Source: Balamuthia mandrillaris (Eukaryota; Discosea; Longamoebia; Balamuthiidae). From it: a stretch of DNA of 64,000 nt. The translations under genes and the position numbers were made by a program. The stretch spans positions 64,501 to 128,500 of the forward strand of contig JAVKOQ010000090.1 of assembly GCA_031835245.1 (NCBI GenBank), read 5' to 3'. Under the pieces are notes generated by a model. It saw only the letters and a list, made by a program, of their open reading frames with translations. It was not told where the DNA came from and did not search any database. Below, one piece after another: positions 14,481-27,800 of the stretch (the first letter of the stretch is position 1; each line of letters begins with the position of its first letter).

Positions 14481-14617
14481 GAATTAGCAAATGGAAGGAA
14501 CGAAAAAGAAACGACAAGCAAAGCGGAATGAAAACGAATGGGTGGAAAACAAGAAGAAGGAAAAGAAAGAGGCGAGAATGAAACGATGATCAAAGAAAAA
14601 AAAAAAACAACAGAATT

Positions 14618-15511
14618 TTAGTTACAACACTTTGAAGAATTGGACCGTCGTTGCTGCTGCTGCTTGGCATCTCCCAGCCGCAATGACTCCCCTTCTTCCC
14701 GTTGCAACATTTGCTGCGTGGCGTTTTTCTCCTGCTCGAACAAAGTGCGATAACGAAGAATGGACTCGGCCATGTATTGGAACAGCTCTTCTATGTTTTC
14801 GTAGGTCTTGGCGCTCGTCAGAAAGTACTGCCGCTCCTCTTGGGAGTCCGGCAGGAAGGGATAGACCGTGTGCCCACCGCTCGTCTCCACGCCGTTCCGC
14901 ACGAACGCCTCTATCTCCTCATCCGAAACGACCCTCTGCTCCGCCAAGTCCTTCTTGTTGCCCACCAATATAACGAGCGGCCAGTTGCTTATCCTTCTCT
15001 CCTTGGGGAGGCCTTCCTTGATGAGCCGGTCCATTTCGGCCAGGCGTTCCCCCAGCGACTCGAAGCTCTCCCTGTTGGTGAGGTCAAAGGTGAGGAGCAC
15101 CCCCTGGAAGCCGCGGAAAGTGAGGGTCGTTGCGGAGCCCAACTTTTCTTGTCCTGGTACATCGGCCTATGTTTGTTTAAAGGAAACGAAAAAAAAAAAG
15201 TGAGGAAGAAGTAGAATCAAAGAAACGACAAGCAAGAAGAAGAAGAATAAAAGAAAGGGCATACCACGCTGATCTTGTATTCCTGGTCAGCTATCGTAAG
15301 TTTGCGTATGGTCTGGAAAAAACAAAACGGGTAAGTTGTTCGTGAAAAAAAGAATTGCTGACGAAAATAAAAAGAACACTACCTCGTCAATGCCGATAGT
15401 TATTCTTGCGGTTTCATCGAATTCTTCTCCTTTGTACCTCCGCACGATGGAAGACTTTCCTACGCCCTCATCCCCAACGATAGCAACGTGCAACAGATCC
15501 GCTCTCTTCAT
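14618..15511 (-). CDS. Rab-like small GTPase
   Basis: Minus-strand exons 15511-15383, 15312-15265 and 15166-14618 encode 241 residues. G1 is GDEGVGKSS, the switch I region reads ARITIGIDE, G3 is DVPGQEK (Ala of the usual DTAGQE replaced by Pro), G4 GNKKDL, G5 TSAK. An insert lies between G4 and G5 (about 40 residues including TSGGHTVYPFLPDS). The tail is basic/Gln-rich and ends KCCN, compatible with Rab-type geranylgeranylation at adjacent cysteines. I cannot place it in a named Rab subfamily; it could also be called Ras-like. Divergent from the PsuG gene. Confidence 0.85.
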
Positions 15512-15691
15512 TACCAGCTCGTATTTTTTTATTGTTGAAGTTTCTGCGTGTATGATTGGTTCCTTCAGTAGATCGGCTTTGATTTTCGATTCGTCCGAAC
15601 TTAATCACGTCGTCTCGAAACCTTGGCAAAATTTCATGTCGTCGTGGAAGCTGTACACAAAAAAAAAAAAAGAATAAAATAAGAAGAAAGG
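15512..15691. promoter_or_regulatory. Divergent promoter, Rab-like / PsuG
   Basis: Within 180 bp lie CACGTCGTC (about 15606) and TTTCATGTCGTCG (about 15632-15644), the latter nearly identical to copies at 35588 and 63254. The PsuG start codon is about 50 bp downstream. Confidence 0.5.
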
Positions 15692-17069
15692 ATGCAGTGC
15701 CCGAGAGCAGCGACGGCCGTCACCCGTTTGTCTCACGTCTACTCCCATCTCTCCCCGCTGTCCGCGGAGGAGTTCAAGGTCGCTCCAGAGGTGGCTGAGG
15801 CCTTGCGCAACAACAGGCCCGTCGTTGCTTTGGAGTCCACTATCATCTCCCATGGTAATTTTTTTTTTGGGATAGCTCTTCTTTTTCCCTCGCTTCACTC
15901 ATCCTTCTCTTTTTTTTCCCCTCCTTTCCAAAGGAATGCCGTATCCACAAAACTTGGAGACTGCGTTGCAGGTCGAACAGGTGGTCAGGGACAATGGAGC
16001 TGTGCCTGCCACCATTGCCATCCTCTCTGGCACCATTCATGTCGGTAAGTTTGCCATTCCATTTCTCGTTCTTCCTTCTTCCTCCTCCTTCTTTCTTGTT
16101 CTTCTCCCAAACTCTGTTATTTACAAGTTACATTTCAAAAAGGTCTACAAAGAGATGCTTTAGAGACTTTAGCGAAACTGGGAACCAAAGTGCGAAAGAC
16201 CTCTCGTCGAGATTTGGCTTTGGTGGTGAGCACTGGCAGTGACGGAGCAACCACCGTCTCTGCCACGTCGCTCATCGCCACAATGGCTGGCATTCCTATC
16301 TTTGCCACTGGTGGCATAGGAGGCGTCCATCGAGGCGGCGAAGTGAGTACGTAACACTTGCTTCTATTCTTCATTCTTGTTTCTTCAGCCTTTTTCCTTT
16401 TATTTCTGTCGTTCTATCTTGCTCTTACCTTTGCGAATTCTTTCTTTTCTTGGTTAAAAATATAGCAATGGATGTAAGTGCAGATCTAACAGAGTTGGGA
16501 CGGACGCCAATAGCCGTCATCTGCGCTGGTGCCAAGTCGTTGTTGGACATTGGCCGTACCCTCGAGTATCTGGTACGCTTCTCTCTCTCTCATCCAAACG
16601 TCGCAAATATATATCAATGTTATATGCTTCTTCATTCTGAATGATGTTGCAGGAAACTCAAGGAGTGACAGTGGTTGGGTACGGACAAGAAGATTTTCCA
16701 GCGTTCTTCACTCCTCGCAGTGGCCACCAAGCCTCGTGGTGCGTTCAGTTTATTTTCTTTATCGAGCTGTTTTGTTTTACTGATAATGATCCTTTTGATG
16801 GTAACAGCCGTCTTGATACTCCAGTGGAATGCGCTCGCTTGATAAGTATGTACCTGCCGCTGTTTTAATTTGGGTTAACAGCAGTCTGTTAACGAAAGCT
16901 TCTTGTCTCTCCGTTCTTCCTTTATTTATCGTTTGATGATAGACTCCAATCTGAGGCTTGGCATTGGCAGCGGACTTGTTATTGGTGTGCCAATTAAGGA
17001 AGACGATGCTGCTGAGGCATCGTTTGTTGAAGCCGCCATCCAAAAAGCGATTCGGGAAGCCGAGTACTT

Positions 17070-17116
<47 letters not shown>

Positions 17117-17261
17117 TGATAATTTTATTATGAAGTGAAAAACACATTTTAGGAAGAGATGTTACGCCATTTCTTTTAAAGCGTGTGAACGAGCTTACTG
17201 GTGGCGAGTCCCTGAAATCAAGTACGTCTCTCTCTCTCTTCTCTCCTGTCTCTACCATTTC

Positions 17262-17300
<39 letters not shown>

Positions 17301-17432
17301 CTTTCCAAGCATACCCAACTTACAATTAAACGATCAGATATTTGCCTGATAAAACAAAATGCCAAGATAGCAGCCCACATTGCTGGCGAGTTGAGCAAAC
17401 TTCGTGCTGCCCAACAAACGAAGAGCACATAA
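15692..17432 (+). CDS. Pseudouridine-5'-phosphate glycosidase
   Basis: Nine exons (15692-15854, 15934-16044, 16143-16346, 16466-16572, 16653-16738, 16808-16845, 16943-17063, 17136-17221, 17338-17432) give 336 residues, the normal PsuG length. Diagnostic blocks: [122 protein letters not shown] and [12 protein letters not shown]. PsuG cleaves pseudouridine 5'-phosphate to uracil and ribose 5-phosphate in pseudouridine salvage. No fused PfkB/PsuK kinase domain is present, unlike the bifunctional enzymes of animals and fungi, so a separate kinase should exist. A possible mitochondrial-type leader precedes residue 20. Confidence 0.93.
17072..17112 (+). repeat. (CT)n microsatellite in PsuG intron
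   Basis: A 40-bp CT tract fills part of the intron 17064-17135; a second CT tract is in the next intron (about 17261-17292) and a third in the 3' flank (about 17491-17522). Confidence 0.9.
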
Positions 17433-17488
17433 CGACCAAGGGAAAAAATCTTTGATAAAGCTGTTTACAGCCATCTTATTCACCTTTT

Positions 17489-17526
<38 letters not shown>

Positions 17527-17597
17527 AGCTGGTCATGTACAAAGGTTTCTTGTGGAGTTACGGCAGTTAAGCGGATACTCTGCGCTCTGTGTTTGTT

Positions 17598-20500
17598 TCA
17601 ACAAAAACAACAAGCAGTTAGATGAAAGCAATCCTTTCCTATCGCAAGCGACTTTACTAACCTTGTTTGTCGTCTAAGCTCTCTGTTCTCGCGCCACTTT
17701 CCACAGAACAAATAACGAAGATCTCGCCAGCCGTACAAACGCCAACAAGGCACATTTTTGCTTTCCTCTACCTTTTCTTTCTCTTTCTGCTTCTTCTGTT
17801 TTTTCTTCATAAACAAATAGAGACTTGCGCCACAAAAGATAACGCTACCAACACAGAAGAGCAAGGCAAAAGGAAGCACGATACACGCCGCCAGATTCGC
17901 TTCACAAAAACTATCTTCTTCTTGATCTGTTTGCCCTTCTTCTTCCTGGCCCAACAATCGGTACTCTGCACGAGCTTCTTCGCTTTCAAAGACAATCGAG
18001 GAAGCGGAATTGATGAGAGGAGGAAATGCTTTCGCTCTGAAGATGGTGGTTCGGGTGATCGTCATTACTTCTCCATTATACAGCCGGGAAGAAGAAGTCA
18101 CAGGTGAGTTGTCAAGTGTGATACGAATACTCGGACTGTGTGCTTCGCCTTCTTCGTTGTTTTCTCCCGCGTTGGTTAGGTGTGGAAGAAAGATATATAC
18201 GGGAATAGAAGGTGACACAGAGGAGAAAGAAGAAGAAGGACGAGGATAAAATTGTGGCGTCGGCAACCGAGGGTAGAGCGAATATTCCCCAATCACTGGC
18301 GGACTTGGCAAATGACCATCTTGCCGTAGTGTGACAGTAATCTACAGAACGAAGAACGAGATTGAGACCAGAAAGAAGCAGGGAAAGAAGACCGAAGAAA
18401 GTGGAACGAAATCAAGGAAAGGAGTGTGTACGGTAGCGTTAGTATGCAAGATGATGGGCGGAGACAAGCTTGGATGCAACCGCAATACTTTTGGCCTCTC
18501 CTCTGACTCGAAGGCTATTGTCGCTTCAAAGTACCCCTTCTCCAGTTCCGACAACAACGGATCGTTCTTACTCAAAAGTACTCTAAAGTTGATCGCAGTG
18601 TTCACTGGATGGATTCCCGGAGGCGGATAGAGAGCAACGGAACCGATAGACGCTTTGCCCAACACACAGCGAGACTCTTCTTCATGTAACACATAACCAT
18701 CATGACATCTACAATCCTTTTTGTGTTCAAAGTTGGCCGCAGAGAAAAGAGAAAAGAGAAAAGAGAAAAAACGAACCTGAAGACGTGTTCTAGGAAATGA
18801 CGACAATGTGGAATGAGAAGGACAAGCGATGCAAGACAACGACTTCGAAAATGGCCAAGTTAGCCTGCGATCCTTCAACACGAGGGTTGGCTGTGGTGGT
18901 GCTCCTTCATACTCGCTCCGCCAAAGAGTCGTTTGTGGTGCTATCTCTTCTCCCAATTCGCTTCATTTAACGAGAGAAAGTTTTGAAAAAAGGACTAGAA
19001 AGAAAAGAACGAAAGAGCAAGAGGCGAAAAGCAAAGGAACACATACGTATCATCCGAGGAAAGAAAAACGTGGACACTATCTTCTGTTGTCACTGTTGTT
19101 GGAGTGTTCAACAGCTTGATAACTATCCTCTCGATACGTTGCTCCATTAACGGAGCAAGAAGACGAAGCCTAACCATACTCCACTGACTTTCATTTGTTG
19201 AACCGCCAGAGGCAGAAGATTGCCACATCATTTCTTGGGAGAGCGAGAAGAAAGAAGAGCTGGAGCATTCAATCCACGAAGGTGAAGCAGAAGAGGGTTG
19301 GTAGCATTCTGACACAGCGGAAATCTCGTGGCTGCCCTTTTCGTTGTTATCGCCAACATGAAGAAGTGTTATACTCTGTACGTTCCACTTTTGCTGCATT
19401 CGACGAGTGAAGTTGAAGGTAACGTATCGAACAGTATCAAAGCCCCATCCCTTTCATCACAAAGAATAATCAGTTTTTTTTAAAACTTACCACCAAACAA
19501 TAGAGAAGAACAAACCATAAAAGTACCGATTGGACATAAGCAGCCGCCGGTATTCGTACGATGACTGCCGCGTGGACAGGTAGGCAAGCACATGCCTCCT
19601 TCCTGCCACCACTCCTCTCCTTCTTTGTCGCACTTACAATGAAGCCGATGTTCTTCGTTAACTTGGTCATAGCTGTAAGATGAAGATACTGAGTGCGTCC
19701 CTGCCGGGCATCGTGATACGCAGCGATTGTCTGCCGATAGTTCGTGAGAAAGGCCACTGCAAAACACCTGTTCTCGGCCATAAAAGGAAGTCATTAGAGA
19801 ATGGAAGGATAAGAGTGAGAACGAAACGAGACAACAAGGAATATTGAAACCTTGTGATACCGTATTGGAGAGAACCATCCAAGCCAAGGAAGAGTCAACC
19901 GCCTTGAAGAATGGACATAGAGCTCATCCACGCTACCCACGAGCCAACGAAAAGACGCAGGTGAATCTTGCTCCGGTAACGCTTCGGCGTAACGCTTGCC
20001 ACCAACGGCAAGCATTGTTGCTGGTTGGTCGGTTTGTAGACCGCTGCCATCGAACCAATCGTTGCCAATGCTCTTTCCATCAAGGTAAAAGCTTATCACT
20101 CTGCCTCGTTCTTCGGCTGTTATCGCTGTGAAGGGGGAATCATAATTAACAGCTTCTCCCATGAAAAGTAGACAAATGTACCAAAGTGATGCCACTGTTG
20201 GGAAACGCGAAAGGGTTTGCTTCTGGCCACCCATTTATCATTTTTAAGGCTCTCAAATACCATCCTAAGCCATTCATTAACAAACAGAAGATTAAGCACG
20301 AAGCAAGGACACGAACCTAAGCGTAGACTTATTAATGTGGATATACCACCTCCAAAGGTCTGTTGCTTCCAACATACCAACACCTATCCCATTCCCATTC
20401 AAAGTTGCGTTCAAACTACCAAAAGAAGACCATTGAAGCCACATTTGAAGGCTAAACTGAGGACCCAGAGAAAGATGAGAGTGGAGCGACTGAGGCGGAG

Positions 20501-23225
20501 GAATGACAAGTGCTTGGTATCGGATAGACGCGTTGCAACTGGTTTCGTCTCTAGAGGCTCCGCCTGACGTCCATTCCAAAAACATATCTCTGCGAGAAGA
20601 AGAGATGGATCAGTACCGCTTTCTTCCCTCTATTCGTTCAGTGCTTCAGTTTGCTCATGTATTTCATTTCCTGTTATGCTAGTGTACGTACGGAAGAATG
20701 TTCAATCGGCATTTGCTGAGAACAATACCATCAGGAGAGTAATATCCAAGAGGCGCTTTGCGGCAAAAGTTGCCATCTGCATATTTATCCTCCGCCAGAC
20801 ATGCAAACTTACAGTTGGCATTCATGCTGCCGTACTCTGTATATACAGCTTCCTCTAGTGGTGCGTTAGCACTGCAACATTTTTGTGTGTGCCAACTTGT
20901 TAGGATTGTTTCTTTTTGCAAAGAGAGAAGGGACAAAAGCAAGAAAGAAAGTGAGAAACAGAGAACCAAGAAGAAAACATACCACAAACGACGGAGGCCA
21001 TCACCTGTACAAAAACTGCCAGGTGGACAAATGGTACAATCGCTGCCAAAGAATCCTGGCTGACATATCCCACGTGAGCTGATCTCTTTATTGTTTTCTT
21101 CTTCTTTCTCTTCTTCGTCGTTACTTTGTTGTTGAATAACATTATTCCTATTAAAGGGACGATGATATACGACTTCGGATTCCAGTTGTTCTCCAAGCAA
21201 ACGAAGAACTTGATTGCTTGGTAGAAAGCCACTGCGATACAGAGATGAAGCAGGTACATCAAGAGCTTGCGCTTGTGGATTTCTTGGAATGTACATGTGG
21301 AAGCGGTCGATGACGTCGATGGAAGAGGCTCGCCAGGCACCAACTCCATCGTTAGAAGTGTAAGCCATCATATGTTCCTTCTCAAAGCTCCAAACAAGGA
21401 GGCCTTCTTCTGCTTCCTGATTTGCAACCTCTTCATTTGCCAAAGGCAGGAGTTTCAATCGGCATTCCCATATCCCCATTGTAAGAACAGAGCTCGTCAT
21501 TGCATTTTCGTCTCCTTGCAGCGTTGAATTGCTCGGCCTCAGCTTAAACAGGCGATTCAGTTCTTCGAACTTGATGGAGAGACATTCATCAAACGAGCTC
21601 TCAGCTTGTCGTGCACGAAGTGGTGCGTTTAACTTTGCCAACAGATCCCTCAACATCCGTTCTTGCTTTCCTTGAGATGAGAGGAACTGCTCGTGACTCC
21701 ACAGTGTAATATGGTTGGCTGCCTTTGTTAAACTTTCTTCTTGTGTTTTGACACGCTCAGGTAGAGTGGATGGCGGAGAGGAATGACGAAGGACGATTCC
21801 TTGTGACAACAGCGAAAATGCTTCAAACCACTCATTCATTGCAAAGGTAAAAGAGGTCATGATGATGAGCCAACGATGAGCTGTATAGACTTGTAACAAC
21901 ACTTCCAACTCTCTTTGTCGTTGATGAAAAGAAGTAGGAGAAGAAAGACGTGTGGCGGTGGCGTTGCTATAGCGATACATGTTGTCGAGAAGAGCATCTT
22001 CGAGGGCGCGAAGGTCGTTCTTCTGCGATGTTGTCATTGGCGTCAACATATCTCCTCTTTCAGCAAGAATAGCTTCCAACTGTTGACTCCGTGATTGGAT
22101 CTCGAAGAAACTCGCTTCTGACTGCTCAAAGCTCGAAGGTAAGCCATTTAATTGTTGTTGCAGCAGTTTGATGTTGCTTAAAGAAGCGTTAAACGACTGC
22201 AGAGTGAAGTGAGGCCGAGAGACGAGATTCCAAATGGAAAACAGAGACGCGGTACTCATTTTCCAGGTATGTTCCCAATACCTTTGCCATTCTTTGTGTT
22301 GCATGATGGCTCCTTCTGGCATTTTCTGAGGGAAGAACAAGTCAGCAGCAGCAGCAACGACAACAAAAGGTGTTTTGAGTGTTACGTTACTTCTTGCAAC
22401 GTGGCTTGCATTCCAATGGCTAGCATGTTTTGCAATACAGCATGTAGCTCCTTCTGGTAGTGAAGCACCATCGTTACTGCCTTGTTGAGGGCGTGAATTG
22501 TTCGCAGATGATCAAACTCCTTCGAAAGCTACTCAAGTTGTCAGTGAAATAGAACGATAATGAGCAAAGAACTAGAAAAACAGCGAGTAGAAACCGTATT
22601 CAGCTGTAATCGGTAATCATAGTCGCAATGTTGCAAAGAGGACAGAGACGAGGTTGAACCGAGACACTGAAGCACATCTTTTCCTTCTTCCCACTGATCT
22701 TTTCTTATCATCACCGCTAACCCGTGCAAAAGAGAAGGAGAAGCATAAAGAATGAAAGAGACAGGTTTTAGCGAGTTCAGTCTTGTTATCCAATGGCGGT
22801 TATCTTCTTCTTACCGTAACACTGGTGTCTGGCATTCCACCTGCCAATAGCCTTCTCCAGTTCCTCGTTCGAACGGAGCCCACCAAGAAGCTCTCCAATG
22901 AACTTGTAGGTTGGGTGGTGGAACGTTTCTGGCATTGTTTGGCACATTCGGGTTGCGACTTGCTCGTCGTTTGGGTTGAGCTCTCCGGTGGACCATCCAT
23001 GACGGATCTCCTCCACTGGGCTTATGCAAGTGAAGAACACATCCGCTGAAGAGAAAAGCAAAGTGAGTATGCCGTTCGGTTATCTTCTTCCTTTTAAAAA
23101 ACCTAACTTGACTCATGCAACATTAGCGAGCTGGAACGCAACAAGGAAGAAGCATCCACCCCGAGGAAAAGAAGGTAGATGGCAAGCAGCCTCAAATCAC
23201 ACCAACATAACGGCACAGCGCCCAT
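17598..23225 (-). CDS. Large single-pass receptor-like protein with LamG-like domain
   Basis: Fourteen minus-strand exons join in frame: 23225-23108, 23045-22815, 22716-22595, 22528-22391, 22325-20983, 20871-20692, 20589-20317, 20264-20182, 20125-19851, 19767-19516, 19450-19047, 18960-18777, 18716-18393, 18341-17598 (1,556 residues). A signal peptide (LRLLAIYLLFLGVDASS) starts it. About residues 130-600 are helical and low in Cys. Then a Cys cluster (GFFGSDCTICPPGSFC), a LamG/concanavalin-like segment (SLQMWLQWSSFGS, QQWHHFAITAEERGRVISFYLDG, VGSVDELYVHS), a second Cys-rich segment (CVSRCPAGTHS, CPRGSHRTNTGGCLC), beta-rich blocks, one membrane helix near the end (AACIVLPFALLFCVGSVIFCGASLYLF) and a basic cytosolic tail of about 70 residues. 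Type I surface protein, perhaps in adhesion or ligand recognition. I recognise no described family for the whole. Confidence 0.75.
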
Positions 23226-23707
23226 TATCCCCCAGTCTGCCTTGTACCACCACCACCACCAGCAGCTAACAAATGGTCTCATGATGTTACCGAGCACAGC
23301 GCTCCCTCGCTCGCTTCAGGCTCCCCGCTGTTTCTATTTCTATTTATGCGGAAGTGATTGAATCGGCGGCAGATTTTATGTAGACATTGTGTCGACGTTC
23401 CGAAGTGACGTCATGTATCTCTGATATAGTAAGCATCGGGATCGGATGCATTATTGGGCGGTAGGTAATGCTATCGGTAATGCTAGGCGACTCGCCGCCA
23501 ACAAAAGAAAGAAACAAACAAAAAAAAAAAAAGACGAGGCAGCTGTTTTGGGTCTCTGTGTAGTATAGAAGGAGGAGCTTCTGAGTTGAACTCGGTGTTC
23601 TTCTCATTCTCACTCTCTTTTTTTTTTATTATTTTTTTTTTTGTTTGAAGCCTTTTTATTGTTATTTATTCTCTCTTCTTGTTTTCTTCAGCAACAACAA
23701 CGAGAGA
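23226..23707. promoter_or_regulatory. Divergent promoter, LamG receptor / Roco kinase
   Basis: TGTCGAC at 23390-23396 and a perfect CRE palindrome TGACGTCA at 23406-23413 lie 10 bp apart, midway in the 482-bp gap. The right side has a T-rich stretch and a CAG acceptor at about 23692 just before the Roco ATG, so the Roco 5' UTR is probably spliced. Confidence 0.55.
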
Positions 23708-24840
23708 ATGAAGAGAAAGCTCAAGTTGGGAAGCGAAAAGAAATCCAAAAAAGACAAAGAAAAACTTCGAGCCGGCTCAGGAAGGACTTCATTTCTTTCT
23801 GCTAGCAGCAGCTCCGTTGATAACAATGGACCAAATTCTTCTTCTTTTTCGGCTTCTTATACCTCCTCTCCTTCCTCTTCCTCCTCTTCCTCAACCACCT
23901 CAAGCGGCGTTCTTGTTGTGAACAGCAGTAACGCGAGCCCACAGCAACAACAGCTGTTTAATTCCAATGGTGCATTTCGTCGTTCAAGCGGCAACTTTGA
24001 GGAGAAAAGCAAGGACAAGTCCTCTTCCTCTTCCACTTCTTTGGCTCCGTTGTTGGAACGGCTGAAACATAACGACCCTACCTTGTTGGAGATTGACAGT
24101 CTTGCTCTGATGCGCGATAGCCAGCTGCAGGGACAAGACCTTGTCAAGCTTGTTTCCAAGTGTCTCATTTTGAATACTCACCTTAAAGTTCTCTCCTCGT
24201 TCTTGAACCTCTTCCTCTTCCTCTTCCTTCTTTCTCTTCTCACTCACTCATTCACTGTCTCTCTCTCTTTCTCGTTCTCTCGTTCTCCCTTCTCTGCTCT
24301 GCTCTCTGCTAATGAACACAAAACCACAACAGAAACTAGACTTATCAGGCTACTCCATGAAAGACAGTCAGATCAACAGCTTGGCCGAAGCCATCAAAGT
24401 GAACTCCACGTTGGAGCACCTCTGCCTGGGATGGACGGGACTGGGCGACGACGGAGCCGCTGTGATAGCAGCCGCTCTGGCCCAGAACGAAGGCCTCAAG
24501 TCAGTGGACCTGCGCAACAACAACCTCTCGCACAAGGCCATACGCCACCTCACCAACGCTCTGCGCGGCAACATCACGCTGTTGGACCTGAAGCTGTCCG
24601 AGGTCGCTCCTCTGGCGGTGGATGGGGATGATATCATCATCAACAAGGATTCCTCCGGCATTAAACGGCAGGAAGGCCAGGACTTGGCTGAGTTGCAGGC
24701 CGTGGTGGATTCCAACAGAGTTTTGGCAAAGGTTTGCTCCTCTCTTTCTTGTGTCTTCTTTTTTGCTTTTTTCTTTTTTGCTTTTTGTTTGGAGAGATGG
24801 CAAACAAAAGAAAGAAGAGACACGAGAAGAGAATAAGCAA

Positions 24841-24893
<53 letters not shown>

Positions 24894-27800
24894 AATGAGC
24901 AGAAACAAAAGAGCCGCGAGAAGGTTAAACAATACTCACCTCTAGCATGTGTATCGTGTATATATAAAACAAAATAGTGCTTTACAGGAGAGAGCGTAAA
25001 GGCGGTGTTACGAGGAAGGGGGTTGAGCAGCGTGCCCAGCCTCATCCTCGTGGTAACCACTTTGGTCACCCTAGATCTCTCTCACAACCGGCTGACCACC
25101 GTACCTAGAGCCATTCGGCAGTTGTCATGGTTGGAACACCTCAAGCTTAACCACAATCGCATTGCCAAGGTCTTGCTCTTTCTCTTTCGCCGTTTCACTT
25201 TCTCATTCTCATGCTATCTACTTCCGCTTTCTTCGCTCTCTTACGCTTTCTCCTTGTATTTGTTTTCTATCTATAGTTGCCACTAGAGATAGGTCTTCTC
25301 CCAGCGATAAAAAAGATCGAGCTGCAACACAACGAACTGGTGCATCTCCCTGCCACGATAGCCCTCTTGGAAACGCTGGAGTTCCTCTCCGTCCACCACA
25401 ACCGACTTCGCAGCATCTCTCTCAGCCTCGTTTCTTTGCCTCGTCTCAAACATGTTAACTTTAGTCACAATCCTCATCTGCCCGTTCTACGTCAGTACTT
25501 ACACGAACATCCCATCTTAGCCGCAAAGTCTTCTCAAGTGGTGTCTTCTGCAACCTCTCCTTCTTCTTCCTCATCTGCTGTTGGTGCTGCTGCAGCTGAC
25601 TCGGATGAAGAGGCAGAGAAGGAAAGGGAGGAGGGAGGAGAGGCCGTTCCCGGAGCAAATGGCATGCAGATCCTTCAAGAGTCCAACCAGCTCAGCACTC
25701 GAGTATACAAGATACGGTTGATGTGTGTTGGACAGGCCAACGTCGGAAAGACCTCTTTGATAGACTACTTGGTGCGCAAGTCACGTTCAGATGGCTCCAC
25801 GCCACCAGCTCCTTCCTCGCTGGCAGCCCTCTACGAGTATGATGATTCTTCTTCGACATCCTCTTCTTCGAACAGCAGCAACAACAACTTCCAAACATCG
25901 AACCCAAAAAGCTTGAAGAACTTTGGAAAGAGGTATTCTGACCGAAACGCCAACCTGCGTGACTGGAGTTTGAAGCACAAAGATAAGACAAATCAAAAAG
26001 AGGCTGCCTCTCCTTCCTCCTCTCCTTCCTCCTCTTCCTCTATTCCTGCTTCTTCGTCTCCTTCTTCATCATCTTCATCCCAACAACAAACATCAACGCC
26101 TTCTCCTCTCTATCCATACTTGAACACAAACTTGGCCACAGATGGTATCTCTATAAGGGAGTGGCACTCCAGCATCACTCTTTCGCCCAACGATAAACTC
26201 TCTTCCTCCAGAAAGAAAGCCAGCCCTAGTCTCTATAACAACAACGGCAACAGCGAAGAAGTAACGGTGACCTTTTCGAGCTGGGACTTTGCAGGACAGG
26301 AGATATACTACTACACTCATCTCTTCTTCCTCTCCTCGCGCGGTATTTACCTGCTGTGCTTCAACCTGCTGAAGCCCGAGGAGGAGGTCTCTCGCATCGA
26401 GTACTGGCTGCAGTCCATCTACACCCGAGGCAGAGGCGCTCCTGTCATCCTCGTCGGCACTCACTTGGACAACAAGAAGTGCAGCAAGCGCTATTTGGAC
26501 AACCTCTACGCCACTCTCCTGCAAAAGTTTAGCGGCACCTTCAAGAACATCCGCTTCTTCTTCGCGCTCAGCTGCAGCACAGGCAAGGGCATAGAGGACC
26601 TTCGCAAAAAGGTCACCGAGCTGGCCCTCTCCATCATCGAGCAAGAGAGAGAGGTACCTCAGCCCTATATCACCCTGGAGGAGAAGCTGCGCGCCATCAG
26701 CGCCGTGAAGCCTCAGCCGGTCCTCTCCTGGCAGGAGTTCGAGGCGGTAGGGGCCACCTGCGGCATTCCTCAACCCCTGGTCACCAAGGCGGCAGAGTAC
26801 TTGCACTCCCTCGGTTCTATAGTCTACTTCAACGAGCCGGCCTCGGGGTTGAACGACCTAGTGGTGTTAGACTGTCAGTGGCTGACCAACGTCTTTGCGG
26901 ATGTCATCTCCCTGAAGCATAACTTTGTGAAGGATGGCATCTTGCTCAAGAAAGACTTGCCGCAGATATGGAAGGCTCCTCTCTATCCTCAGGAGGTGCA
27001 TTCCTCCTTGGTGGCTCTGTTGGAGAAGTTTGAGGTGGCGTATGACATTCCGCTGACGGGAGAGGAAAAGGACATCTCGGCAGCGGCTGCCTTGCAAGCT
27101 GTTGAAAAGAGTCGGGCAGGTTCAAATGGAGGGAATGTAGGAGGCGAAGTGAGTTCCTTGCTGCAGGGCAAGATACTTATTCCCTGCCTCTTACCGGAGG
27201 ACTATCCGGCTGACCTGCACAAACCGGGCATGTGGCCTAAGTTCCTCAATGAGGACAAAGACTTGTCCTTGGTAACTGCCGCTAACAATTCCTCTTCGAA
27301 CAACACAACTGCTTCCACAACGCCCATCATCCAACTGGCGAGATACTATGCTTTTGAGTTCATGCCCTTTGGCTTCTTCAACCGCATCATGGTGCGCCTG
27401 CTCCGCTCTGACTGGGTGCTGAAACGCTGCTGGAAGAACGGCATGTTCTTTGTCAAGAAACAGGACCGACTCCTCCTCGAGATGGACCCCGAAGTGCCCT
27501 ACCGCCTCCGTCTCTTCATGCGAGGCCCTGCTCCAGCCAAGCAGATGCTGGTCCTAATCGCGAGCATCGAGACGCTCGTCTCGGACTGGCTGAGGGTGAA
27601 CGTCAAGGTGCTAATTCCTTGCATCCACTGCATCCGAGAGCACAACACCAAGCCACACCTCTTCACCCTGGCGGAGCTGGAAGAGGCGGTGGCCAACGGA
27701 CAGACGGTCGTCAATTGCAGAGCGGTCGATACGGTTAGCATCTACAGCCTGGCCCCGGACGTGGCCATGAGCGAGCTGGACCGACCTACCATTCCCTACT

